A stretch of 64,000 nt of DNA, from the NCBI GenBank assembly GCA_037783545.1, contig JBBELK010000829.1, forward strand, positions 1 to 64,000, written 5' to 3'. The notes below the pieces were generated by a model. It was not told the DNA's origin. It made no database searches and saw only the letters and a program-made list of their open reading frames with translations. The translations under genes were made by a program, and so were the position numbers. This DNA is from Henricia sp. BOLD:AAB3569. Its lineage: Eukaryota; Echinodermata; Asteroidea; Spinulosida; Echinasteridae. Shown in pieces: positions 27,850-37,600 of the stretch. Every line of letters begins with the position of its first letter. Within the stretch, counting starts at the first letter, position 1.

Positions 27850-29215
27850 ACATTTTACTTCATATTAGTTGACAAAACAAAATGTCTAAAAGCGTTGGTA
27901 AGCTACACCACATGATTTTTTTCCGTGTAAAATGGTAATAACTTTGTGGGAGAAATTGCCAACCGCTATACTGTGATTGTTTTCACCTTTCAATAATTCA
28001 TTTAACACACACAAAAAACGTGCATGGAATTTCAAAGTTTTCTGAAGTATTACTGTGGCTTTGATTATAGAAAATAAATAAAACAAAGCTCCGGATAAAT
28101 GCCCACTTTTTAGTGTTACTGTTACTGTTAGCCTACGCTATCACTTGATTATTTAAGTTGGATATCAATTAAATATTTACATTGACGCTGCACGAGAAAC
28201 AAAATATTATTAATTCGTCCGGTACAGTTCGTTTAATTGATCTTTGAAAATAATTAAAGGGATAATAACGATTAAAACTATGCCTGCCATACGTGAACAT
28301 TTTTACCGGTATTTTTACCGTTATTTCCCAAAATGTCTTTTGCAATCAGGAATACAATAAATCTGGAGAACAATGATTTGCCAAATTGACCCCACCAAAA
28401 TTATTGTCCAGTTTAACTCCGCCCCATCCCCCTCGGCTGTTCAAAACAACACAGTCCCGAAGACAAGTAGAATTTCAAAATATGGAACCATCGGCCCTGT
28501 ACAATCGCACATATCAACAAGCACGATATCGAATGTCAGCAAACGCGGCGGCCATCTTGGATTTCAACGGATGTTGTTGTTTTGTAATGGAATTCGTTAA
28601 TTTACGAAATTTATGTGAAATATCGCGGCTACATCTACGAAGATTTGTATGAAATTGACTTCGTTTTATTAAGTAATTTTACAGGAAAACTGTCCTATGA
28701 TTCAGTGCTACTAGTTGAGGCTAAAACGTTCGTAATGGAAGGATTATTTTGCGGTCCTCCAGCTCCATGAGCTCCGAGTTGATGCCGACGTTGCGAGGTC
28801 ATCTTCCCGCCGTTATTTGCGGTCGAGGCTCGTCCGTCCGTACCGTTGACACGAGCGGTACCGACCGAACGTTACGGGTTATGTACATGACGTAGGCTGC
28901 GCCGTGGAAAAGGTGATACGCCCGACTGTTCATTTAAGCACTTACATGTCAATGCATGTAGCAGGCAATATTAAAACAGCAAAATCTCAGAAACCATTGT
29001 CATTGAACACAAAACATTTTTTGAAATGATGAAAACTGGAAGGGGCGGGGGAAAAGGGGGGTGGGGGGGGGAGGTATTTTCAAAATTCTAGACATGTTTG
29101 CCACAAACAGTAGGCAATTGGTTTTTTGCGGAACTTGCGGAAGTTGCGGAACTTTGCAGAACCTTGCCAAAATAGCAAACAAAAAGATTGTTACCAACAA
29201 AATAGGCCTACAGGC
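27850..29215. other. Intergenic stretch, mostly unassigned
   Basis: 27850-28085 weakly resembles the 57058 repeat (ACTTCATATTAGTTGACAA, CACCACATGA, TTTTCTGAAG). From 28100 on I see no gene, tRNA or convincing repeat. Open frames around 28373-28652 show no recognisable protein. A G-rich patch lies at 29040-29075. Confidence 0.4.
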
Positions 29216-29217
29216 TA

Positions 29218-29280
29218 CACGGTAAAACAAGAATAGCCAGTGTAGGCCTAGGGCTATTCTTGTTTTACCGTGTATTTACC
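29218..29280. repeat. Palindrome
   Basis: ACACGGTAAAACAAGAATAG is followed by CTATTCTTGTTTTACCGTGT, a near-perfect hairpin with a short AGGCCTAGG-containing loop. Confidence 0.8.
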
Positions 29281-29629
29281 GTAGTACACTACAGTACATG
29301 TTATCTACCAATATGAAGCATACAAAATTACAATATCGCAAGGCAAACTTAAGAATAGGGCGCTTCATATTTTGTAACGCATGGGGCTATTCAAGGCTGC
29401 GGAACTCTTTCTCCTGGATGGAAAAAATAACTTTTTACACAGAATGCGGGAGACAGAGTTCCACAGCCTTGAATACCCCCCTGCATATGTGTGGATTTAG
29501 CACATGTTGTTATGAGGCACCGCAGAGGCAATTGGACCCGTTGCTTTATGTATTCTGAGAGTTCCGCAAAGTTCTGCAGAGTTCCGCAGTTCTGCAAATT
29601 ACCCACACCCCAAACAGTAAATTATAATA

Positions 29630-30183
29630 TTAGTAATAAACCCTTTCACGGTTATCGACGCCATCTTGTTCACGGGGCACTTCGAACACGCGTTGCTGTG
29701 TGTGTGCGCGGATCGTGTACGAATGCATTGTTACCGGTAGGTCACTGTGCATTAGCTACGATCCGCGCACACGGAGTGCCCCGTGAACAAGATGGCGTCG
29801 ATTAGCTAAGATAATCTCAGCTCTTGCTTTATCATTTTTCATTGGGATGTGGTCTTTTCACCAGTAGAGCTTTATTTTTAGATCACGTCTGGTAACCAAT
29901 GCGCATTGGTATTCCTTTGTACACAGACTAGACACTTCCATCTTTTTGAACAGTCACAAGACAAAAACGGCTAGGTAGGCTGTGAGCATACCGGTTTGTT
30001 TCGCTGGAATTGTTGGCTAAATATTCATCGTGGCTGGTTATTTCCCTCAAGGACCTGCGTAGTGTTCTTAAACATTCTCAGCTCTACTGGTGAAAAAACC
30101 ACATCCCAATGGAAAATGATAAAGCAAGAGAGCTCTGAGATTATCTTAGCTAGGCGTCGATAACCGTTAAAGGGTTTATTAAG
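29630..30183. mobile_element. Nested foldback element
   Basis: The outer ends TAAACCCTTTCACGGTTATCG and CGATAACCGTTAAAGGGTTT are inverted. Within the left half is a second hairpin (CGACGCCATCTTGTTCACGG with GGCACTTCG, mirrored by CGTGAACAAGATGGCGTCG). AGATAATCTCAGCTCTTGC and TTTTTCATTGGGATGTGGT pair with the right half (about 30100-30150). This looks like one hairpin element inserted in another. Confidence 0.7.
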
Positions 30184-30184
30184 G

Positions 30185-30515
30185 TATTTTTTTACTTCAT
30201 CATGTAAAATACCTTTACCACTCATGCCACTGACATTTTCGTCGCAAATGTTGCATTTTCAAGAAAATTTGATGTTTTTGTCACAAAAGTGTGTAAAACA
30301 GTGTGCGGCCAGATAAGGCAGTGTTTGAAGCGCGCGAAGAAATAGTGCGTGCGTGATTAATGAATGATCCGTTTGGTTTCTGGGCCGCTTTGCGTGCTCG
30401 ATGTTCTATTACGTGAAGGTCGTGTGCGCGTGCAAGGTCATTGTCTGTGTAGTGCCTCCAGAATATTTTCCTTAAATTCCAGTTGTGACCTGAAGTAAGA
30501 AAATACCCAAATCAA
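30185..30515. mobile_element. MITE with GTCGCAAATGTTGCATTT arm, copy 3
   Basis: GGTATTTTTTTACTTCATCA, ACTGACATTTTCGTCGCAAA, then TTTTCCTTAAATTCCAGTTG and AAGTAAGAAAATACCC. Same family as 4641-5012 and 5425-5850. Confidence 0.65.
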
Positions 30516-30516
30516 T

Positions 30517-31046
30517 AAGGCCAAACAAAATAAATGGTGTGTTTACGGTAACCCGACCTACCGGTACCAGGGCTTGAAATTCATCACTGAAAGGGCACTG
30601 CCATTTCTGTTTTTGGAGTCGTCTTTTGGAGTTTATAAAGGGCACTTCCATTGGAAAAGAAAAAGTCTGTGGGAGGATTACAAAAGGGCGCCAAGATCAG
30701 GAGCAACAGAGGCAATGGCCTCCGTGGCCTCCGTTAATTTCAAGCCCTGCGGTACCTGGAATTTTTGAGGCCAAATTGCCGACCTCAAACTTTTTATTGC
30801 CAATTTTCAAGTTGATAATTTTAAATGAGCACTATTTGCAATAATTTCCAACGAACATAACATTTTCTACACTTGTACATGATCATGGTTAATAGTGTTA
30901 ATAGTGAGTTTCAAACATTGCAAAACGACACGCAAATGCATGAACTAAAATGTAAAAAAAAATGACAAAATTTTATTATTTACCTACCTGGACTTTTTTT
31001 TAGGCCGTTACCGTAAATGCACCATTTATTTTGTTTGGCCTAATAA
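30517..31046. mobile_element. GGCCAAACAAAATAAATGGTG repeat, copy 1
   Basis: The inverted ends AGGCCAAACAAAATAAATGG and CCATTTATTTTGTTTGGCCT bound this block. Inside are GACCTCAAACTTTTTATTGC, GAGTTTCAAACATTGCAAAA and TACCTACCTGGA. A short lineage of three copies lies close together (30517, 31190, 31798). Confidence 0.85.
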
Positions 31047-31189
31047 AAACCAAAAAAAGGTAAAACTAAATTGAAAAGTTGATTAGATTTTTTTTCTTTA
31101 AAATGACTCATGTACCGGTAGGCCTACTTGAGTCGAGAAGTTGATCAGAATTTTTATCTTATAAAATGACTCATCATGATCAGTCATCG

Positions 31190-31519
31190 GTAAGGCCAAA
31201 CAAAATAAATGGTGTGTTTACGGTAACCCGACCTACATGTACCGGTACCTGGAATTTTTGAGGCAAAATTGCCGACCTCAAACTTTTTATTGCCAATATT
31301 TTTTGTTTTCAAATTGAAACAATTCTTTATGACTTACAAACAAAATAGAAATTAGTACACATGAACATGGTTAATAGTGAGTTTCAAACATTGCAAAACA
31401 ACACGCAAATGCATGAACTGAAATGTAAAACAAAATGACATAATTATTTTCCTACCTACCTACCTGGATTTTTTTTAGGCCGTTACTGTAAACGCACCAT
31501 TTATTTTGTTTGGCCTAAG
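31190..31519. mobile_element. GGCCAAACAAAATAAATGGTG repeat, copy 2
   Basis: Same ends and orientation as the copy at 30517, shortened by about 200 bases in the ATTTTAAATGAGCACTATTT part. Confidence 0.85.
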
Positions 31520-32051
31520 TGAAAATTTGATGGAAAAACTGAAATTTAGGAGTGAGATAAATATAACATTTTGTTGGGAAACACTATTTTTTAGCCTGTC
31601 CCATGTTTTGTACCTGTACAATTCAGAAGCAATGATCAACTACTCAATTCTTTCCAGCAAAGGTGTGTGCAAATTGTTTTGTCTTAACGTCTTAAAAAAT
31701 ATATATAAAAAGGGCCTAAATAAACAATAAAAAAATAAATAAATAAAAAATAAATGGTACATGTATAAATACCATACACATTTTCCACTAATTTTTCCTA
31801 AGGCCAAACAAAATAAATGGTGCGTTTACGGTAACGGCCTAAAAAAATCCAGGTAGGTAGGTAGGAAAATAATTAGGTGATCGGGCCAACAGCCCGATCA
31901 CCTATTACTCTCGTACGATTTCTTTATTTTTTTTTTTTTTTTTTTCTTTTTCCACTCAAACGTTTCCAGAGGTTTTCTTCAAAACGGTTCAAGCTATCAA
32001 CTTAAAACTTGGTAGGAACATCAACCCCAATGTGAAGATGTGCATACAAGT

Positions 32052-33254
32052 GTGACGTCATTGTGACGTCATTAGGTATCAAATTACAAACCAAAAATGA
32101 CCAAAATATGCATGTTTTAAAATGCTTCCGTCTGGAAAACCACGTGACCCATGATCTTCGTATTTGACAGGCTTATATATCAGATCATGGCCTACAATTT
32201 TCTTCGTGTGGGCATTTTCATCTGACCCTTCCTTCTGGGGTCAATCTGAGGTCAAAGTTCAACGAAAACGAAAATCTCAATTTTTGCACTTATTGAGCAA
32301 CAATGCCCATCAAACCAAGCTGAATCTTTAAGAAACTAAGTACAGGCATAGGTCCTATAGCAGACTTTCACCAGCGTGTTTAATATTATGATGGCATCAA
32401 GCGTGACGTCATCGTGACGTCATCAAGTATCAAATTACACCTCCCAAAAAACCAAAATATGCATATTTTAAAATGCTTCCGTCTCGAAAACCACGTGACA
32501 TAGGATCTTTGTATTTGGCAGGTTTATAGATGACATTCTGTGCTACAACTTTCTTTGTGTGGGCATTTTCATCTGACCCTTCCTTCTGGGGTCAATTGGA
32601 GGTCAAAGTTCAACGAAAACGGAAATCTCAGTTTTTACACTTACCAGTAACAATGCCCATCAAACCAAGCTGAATCGTTAGTAAATTAGATACAGACATA
32701 GGCCCTACGGCAGACTTTCACCAGCATGTATAGTATCATGATGGCATCAAGTGTGACGTAATAATGACGTCATCAGGTGTCAAATTACAAAAATTCAAAG
32801 GTTATTATTTTCAAAATTCATATCTCAAGAACCGTAATAGATACTTGAACAATTCTTTCACAACATGATAAGTCTAAATGAACTGAACAAATCATACGAT
32901 GTCATGACCCCTGTGTGACGCCTACTTCCGGTCCAAACCGGAAGTTGTTCGAAAATGTGCAATTTTTTAGCATTTTGAATGCAAATAGATTCAAAGTGGT
33001 AGTGAATTTGACCATATTTCTACGGAACGAAATGTTTCCACACATGTGGACCTTTTGACTATACCATTGGTGACGTCATTACATGGACGGTGGTTACGTA
33101 ATGTGGTGTCAAATCACGCAAATTTGGAGCTGAGATGTTTTAAAATGCTGTATCTTGAAAACTACAACAGATATTGGTATGATTCCTTCGCCACATTTAA
33201 GAACTTGATGTTCAACATATTGTTCAACAATTTGTGCACAAAATTGTGACGTCA
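32052..33254. promoter_or_regulatory. Cluster of seven CRE-like TGACGTCA octamers
   Basis: TGACGTCA at 32053, 32064, 32404, 32415, 32765, 33071 and 33247. The first two pairs are spaced by exactly 11 bases. They belong to the tandem repeats of the Helentron-like element. CREB/ATF proteins bind this octamer; use here is not shown. Confidence 0.5.
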
Positions 33255-33393
33255 TGATGTCGTCACAGGTGTCACATTACAAGATTTCAAAGGTTATTAT
33301 TTCAACAATTCATATCTCAAAACGGTGCAAGCTATCAACCCCCAGTACGGCGGATATGCAGGGAGGAGATATTAGTTACCGGATTAGTGTATA

Positions 33394-33516
33394 CAGCAGC
33401 CGATTTCACGAAACGTTACGCAATTGCGCAAGTCCACTTACGCCATAAGTTATTGCGCAAGCAATGGCGTAAGTGGACTTGCGCAATTGCGTAAAGTTTC
33501 GTGAAATCGACTGCTG
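33394..33516. mobile_element. CAGCAGCCGATTTCACGAAAC palindromic MITE inside the Helentron-like element
   Basis: CAGCCGATTTCACGAAACG and TTACGCAATTGCGCAAGTCC are mirrored by GGACTTGCGCAATTGCGTAA and TTTCGTGAAATCGACTGCTG. A diverged relative lies at 34145-34310. Confidence 0.85.
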
Positions 33517-34144
33517 AACTTCCATTTTTGCCATTCCACATGTGATAACAACGTCTGAAATTCATCACAAAATTTTCATTTAACCCGATCACCTGGCGTT
33601 TGTAACAACAAACGTCATACCTCTAGTTTTATTTTGTAATTTTTTTTACATTTCAGTTCATGCATAATTTGCGTGTTGTTTTGCAATGTCTGAAACTCAC
33701 TATTAACACTATTATTAACCATGTTCATGTACAAGTGTAGAAAATGTTATGTTCGTTGGAAATTATTGCAAATAGTGCTCATTTAAAATTATCAACTTGA
33801 AAATTGGCAATAAAAAGTTTGAGGTCGGCAATTTGGCCTAAAAAATTCCAGGTACATGTACAGTAGGTCGGGTTACTGTTAACACACCTTTTAGTTTGTT
33901 TGGCCTAATACATATTGTATGACTTGATAATGCCACAGAAAGGGTAAATTTGGTTAGGAAACATGATTTTAGCAATGAGAAAATGTCAAGTTTTTCCTTG
34001 AAAACACTTTTTATGTCTATGCTCCATAAACTATTGGTGCATGAAGTCTCAACTGGCGAGCGTGTATGGTATCTTTAAAAAAATAAAAAATAAAAAACAA
34101 TAACATAAAATATTTTTTGTGGACATGATTTTGTAAAAAGTCCT

Positions 34145-34310
34145 GCAGCCGATTTCATGAAAAATTGCATAGCTTGCGCAATTTTAAAAAATGGCATAGG
34201 CCCCATAAGCTTGCGTGTAATTATCACATGAATGTTGCGCAGCTTACGCAATAAAAAGTTGCGCAAGCGGGCTTACGCAGTACGTAAGGATTCGTGAAAT
34301 CGGCTGCTGG
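34145..34310. mobile_element. CAGCCGATTTCATGAAA MITE, second copy
   Basis: GCAGCCGATTTCATGAAAAA and TTCGTGAAATCGGCTGCTGG at the ends, with several GCTTGCGCAA / TTGCGCAAGC pairs inside. It lies about 100 bases upstream of the putative 5' UTR exon of the activin receptor gene. Confidence 0.75.
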
Positions 34311-34405
34311 CAGGCAAAGCTAAAATTAGTTTGGAGTAAACCTACATGTAGTCTCTTGTGGCTTTAAATTGTAACAAAAATTACATTAAATTTTCTTTAT
34401 TGCAG

Positions 34406-34579
34406 GCTAGTCTCCATCATTTATATACCACAGAAGAACTGCCATTTCACAACAGAGACGTTTTCATTTGTCGATTCGTTGAGCCGTTCGAACTGACATT
34501 TTCGTCAACTAAACACAAATTGCCAGCAAGTCATGTTACAGTCCTAGAGGTTTTTGACACTCGGTGAACAACGATCACC
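34406..34579 (+). promoter_or_regulatory. ACVR2: Probable 5' UTR part of ACVR2 exon 1
   Basis: A good acceptor, TTTTCTTTATTGCAG, ends at 34405, suggesting an upstream non-coding exon. An in-frame TGA at 34565-34567 lies 15 bases before the ATG, and ATCACCATGG is a strong initiation context. This open stretch has no recognised protein. Confidence 0.5.
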
Positions 34580-34649
34580 ATGGTTTATACAGCTGCCGGT
34601 TTGTTGTCGTCCCACAAAATATGCTTGTTATTTTGTGTAGCTTTATCAG
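34580..34649 (+). CDS. ACVR2: ACVR2 exon 1 (signal peptide)
   Basis: Encodes [23 protein letters not shown], a short N-region, a hydrophobic core and a small-residue end, as expected for a secretory signal. Donor GTGAGT at 34650, phase 1. Start chosen for its context and the in-frame stop just upstream. Confidence 0.85.
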
Positions 34650-37600
34650 GTGAGTTTGCACACTGTTGACTTAAAATTCAATTTTTTAAAAGGGATTTCA
34701 TTTGTAGACCATTCCCAGGACTCCTTCCCTGCACACGTCCGCCACAGCTGGCATGCAGCTTTTTCCAATTGTGCGTAAAAAGCGGTGTGGAAGGAATTTT
34801 GAGTGAAACGATGCACTGAAAATCACTGAATTATGAAAACAGTTTACATCCAAGCTAATTATGTGGAAGGAAATTGGGGTAAAACAACGCACCGAAAACC
34901 ACAGAAGTAGCTTGGACAAGTTGGTCGGAAAGTGTTTTCATAATTCAGTGATTTTTAGTGCGCTGTTTTACGCGCGCGCGAAAAGGCTCAGTGTGAATAC
35001 AACAAACGTGCAAATTGTTTGAAGTTACAACACAATGAGCATCGTCACATAATGCATGTAGTTCATGCATTGGCCACATCCCAGCTATGGCAGAACATAC
35101 AGGGAAGCTTTCTATAGTTACGGGAATGGTCTATAGACCGTATCGAATAGCTGGGTCTTTCTGTAAATTAGGAGTCCAATGTTGATGTTCCCCGTTATAT
35201 TTTACATCTTGTTTTTGTAAATTCAGGACACATTCTTTAAATACTTTCTATCTCAAAGAGTGAGTACATAAAGTACAATTCATACAAAATCGTTTAAAAG
35301 CCATTTTAATGATTTTTGTATGAAAAATTACACATCAGGTGAAACGGGGGACACTAAATGTCACGAGTGAAAATTACGAGTGAAAATAACACTGTTTTTC
35401 ATAGTTTAAAAAAAAATTTGAATTTCCCCCAAACTGTTATTTATAACAGCATTGGTGCTGAGATGCACAACCGGAGCAAGCGTCAACTTACCGCTGCGCA
35501 CCATCTCATGCCTAGAATACGACTCACAGCACTGCAGCACGGCCGACAACAACAGCAGCAGCAGTAACAACTGCAACACCATCAAATCCTGTGACGTCGA
35601 GTTCGGCTATGCGGCCTTGGATCCCGAAGAGGTCCAGTCCCACAAGTGTTTCGTGCTGTGGCACAACACGTCGGAAGGGGCCGAGGTGTTGATTAAGGGA
35701 TGCTGGCAGAGCGACCGTAGCAATCGGTGCGTGGAGGACGAACGTTGTATCTCCCACGAACCGCACTCCAGCAAGAGCGACGAGACGTATTTCTGCTGCT
35801 GTTCGGGAGATCTCTGTAATCACGATTTTATTCACGATCCCCAGCCAAAACCGGCTTCTACGGAGCACCCATGTAAGTACACAGGAGTCAATGTTCTCCA
35901 CGGGTTTTTCATTTGCTAGGGGGGCACCCCCCCGTGAAGCCCGCCCCCATTTTTCTGTTACCTGGAATTAGTTTTATCCTTATATTATTCTATTGAATGC
36001 GGGATGCACATCAAGAAGGGATAATAAAGGACGTGTTTCTGTCGTCACAGATCCGAATTTAGATCACAAACTGTGTCACTATTTGTTTTTTCCCTAACGT
36101 TTTTTTTTTTTTTTAAATTTTCCCACCACTTACACGTTCACTTCCACCTCAAAAATTTCCTTTTTAAATCCATGACGATGTCTCTTCCGTCCGGTTGAAC
36201 AAAAAAGGATTTAAAAAACCGCAAACGCAAGTGACGCGCGACGGGCATTCACCTTCTTTTATGTCTTTTTGTTTTGATCGGTACCGAGTGGGGCACCTGT
36301 ACTCCCTACGCGAAAAGCCGTACTAACTGCGCGTAAACAAAGTACCCGACTATGTTTGACGGATTTAGTCAACAGAGGGCGACATCAGTTCGTTTTCCTT
36401 GGGAGCGGCCCGTGTGCAGTGGTACATGTACATACATGATGTAAATACATGAAAGGTATCATGAAAATTTGTGCAGTGCGGCATTTTTTGTTGCTAGGGC
36501 GGTCGTGATTTTGCTCGGGCGGTCGAGATTTTGCGCGGGCGGCACAAAAATTAGGTAGGGCGGCACGCCCTAGCAAAACCTCTCGTGGAGAAACCTGAGG
36601 AGTATACTGCTTTTTAATAGGGGTTGTCCAAAGTTGTCAACATTTTCACGGTTCTACAGAGAGTAGTATTTTGGATGGCCCCTTATGAAAATTGTATAAA
36701 GATTTGTCACTCACACAGTGTTACATATGAGTAAGGTTTTTTTCCTTGAACCCAATAGACCTTTCCCAAGACACCTTCCATGTACACATCCGCCATTGCT
36801 GGTACGCAGCTTTTTCCAGTGCATGGACTGTGCATTTTGCATTGTTGTTAAATCGAACAGCATGCATCCATGACGCGCGCAAAGCAAACCACAACAAATT
36901 CACACTTGGCCTCTTTGCGCGTGATTGCCACGCGCGTCGCTTTGAAAAAAAGCGGTGTGGAAGGAATTTTATGTGAAACGATGCACTGAAAATCACTGAA
37001 TTTTGAAAACACTTTCCGTCCAAGCTAATTCCGTGGAAAGAATTAGCCATGAAACAACGCATAGAAAACCACAGAATTAGCTTGGACATATTGGACGGAA
37101 AGTGTTTCCATAATTCAGATATTTTCAGTGCATCGTTTGACTCGAAATTTGTTCCACATCGCTTTTTCTCAACGCGACGCGCGTCGCAATTACGCACGCC
37201 GCAATTACGCACGCGCGAAAAAACTCAATGTCAATTCACCATTACAACAAACGCGCAAGTTGTTCGAAGTGACGACAATGAGCATCATCACATAACGCAT
37301 GTAGTTCATGCACTGACTGCGTCCCAGCTATGGCGGACATACAGGGAAGGTTTCCATGGTAATGGAAATGTCCTTTGACACATTTGGCAGATGTTTTACC
37401 AGCTGAGCTATGAAGCACAGTGGTATGAAGCACTTCCTGATATTTTCCCCCAAAGCGCAAGTACAGTTGTAGTCAGAAGTTTACATACAACTGTGTTAAA
37501 ACTGGTGTACTTAAACTTGCGTTGTAACCATTTTTGTAACAGTCTTTACTAAAGTCATGATTTTGTGGAATTCCTCACGTGCTACTGCTTGCAGTACTTA

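Larger units (their letters stand above)
31875..33626. mobile_element. Helentron/HINE-like non-autonomous element
   Basis: The 5' end AGGTGATCGGGC forms an immediate hairpin with GCCCGATCACCT. Near the 3' end CCCGATCACCT (33584-33594) repeats that sequence in inverse order, followed by a hairpin GGCGTTTGT/ACAAACGTC (33595-33616) and a short tail ending CTAG at 33626. The insertion split a known repeat between TT/AT bases with no target duplication. Asymmetric subterminal inverted repeats plus a 3' hairpin are the known layout of Helentrons (Helitron2) and their HINE derivatives. The interior has a poly-T run and a ~351-bp tandem repeat (start ~32101, 32452, and a partial third). No replicase or helicase frame is present. 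Confidence 0.65.
31798..33908. mobile_element. GGCCAAACAAAATAAATGGTG repeat, copy 3, split by an insertion
   Basis: 31798-31874 and 33627-33908 together form a third copy in inverse orientation (AGGCCAAACAAA...TCCAGGTAGG, then TTACATTTCAGTTCATGCAT ... TTTGTTTGGCCTAA). The two parts are separated by the 1.75-kb element at 31875-33626, which must be the younger insertion. Confidence 0.8.

Noticed and set aside
28373..28652. Possible small gene near 28.4 kb
   Set aside because: Two overlapping frames with no domain, no splice partners and no homology that I recognise.
34358..34567. 69-codon frame just before the ACVR2 start
   Set aside because: It crosses a likely acceptor site at 34405, ends at the in-frame TGA before the receptor ATG and has no recognisable content; more likely intron plus 5' UTR.
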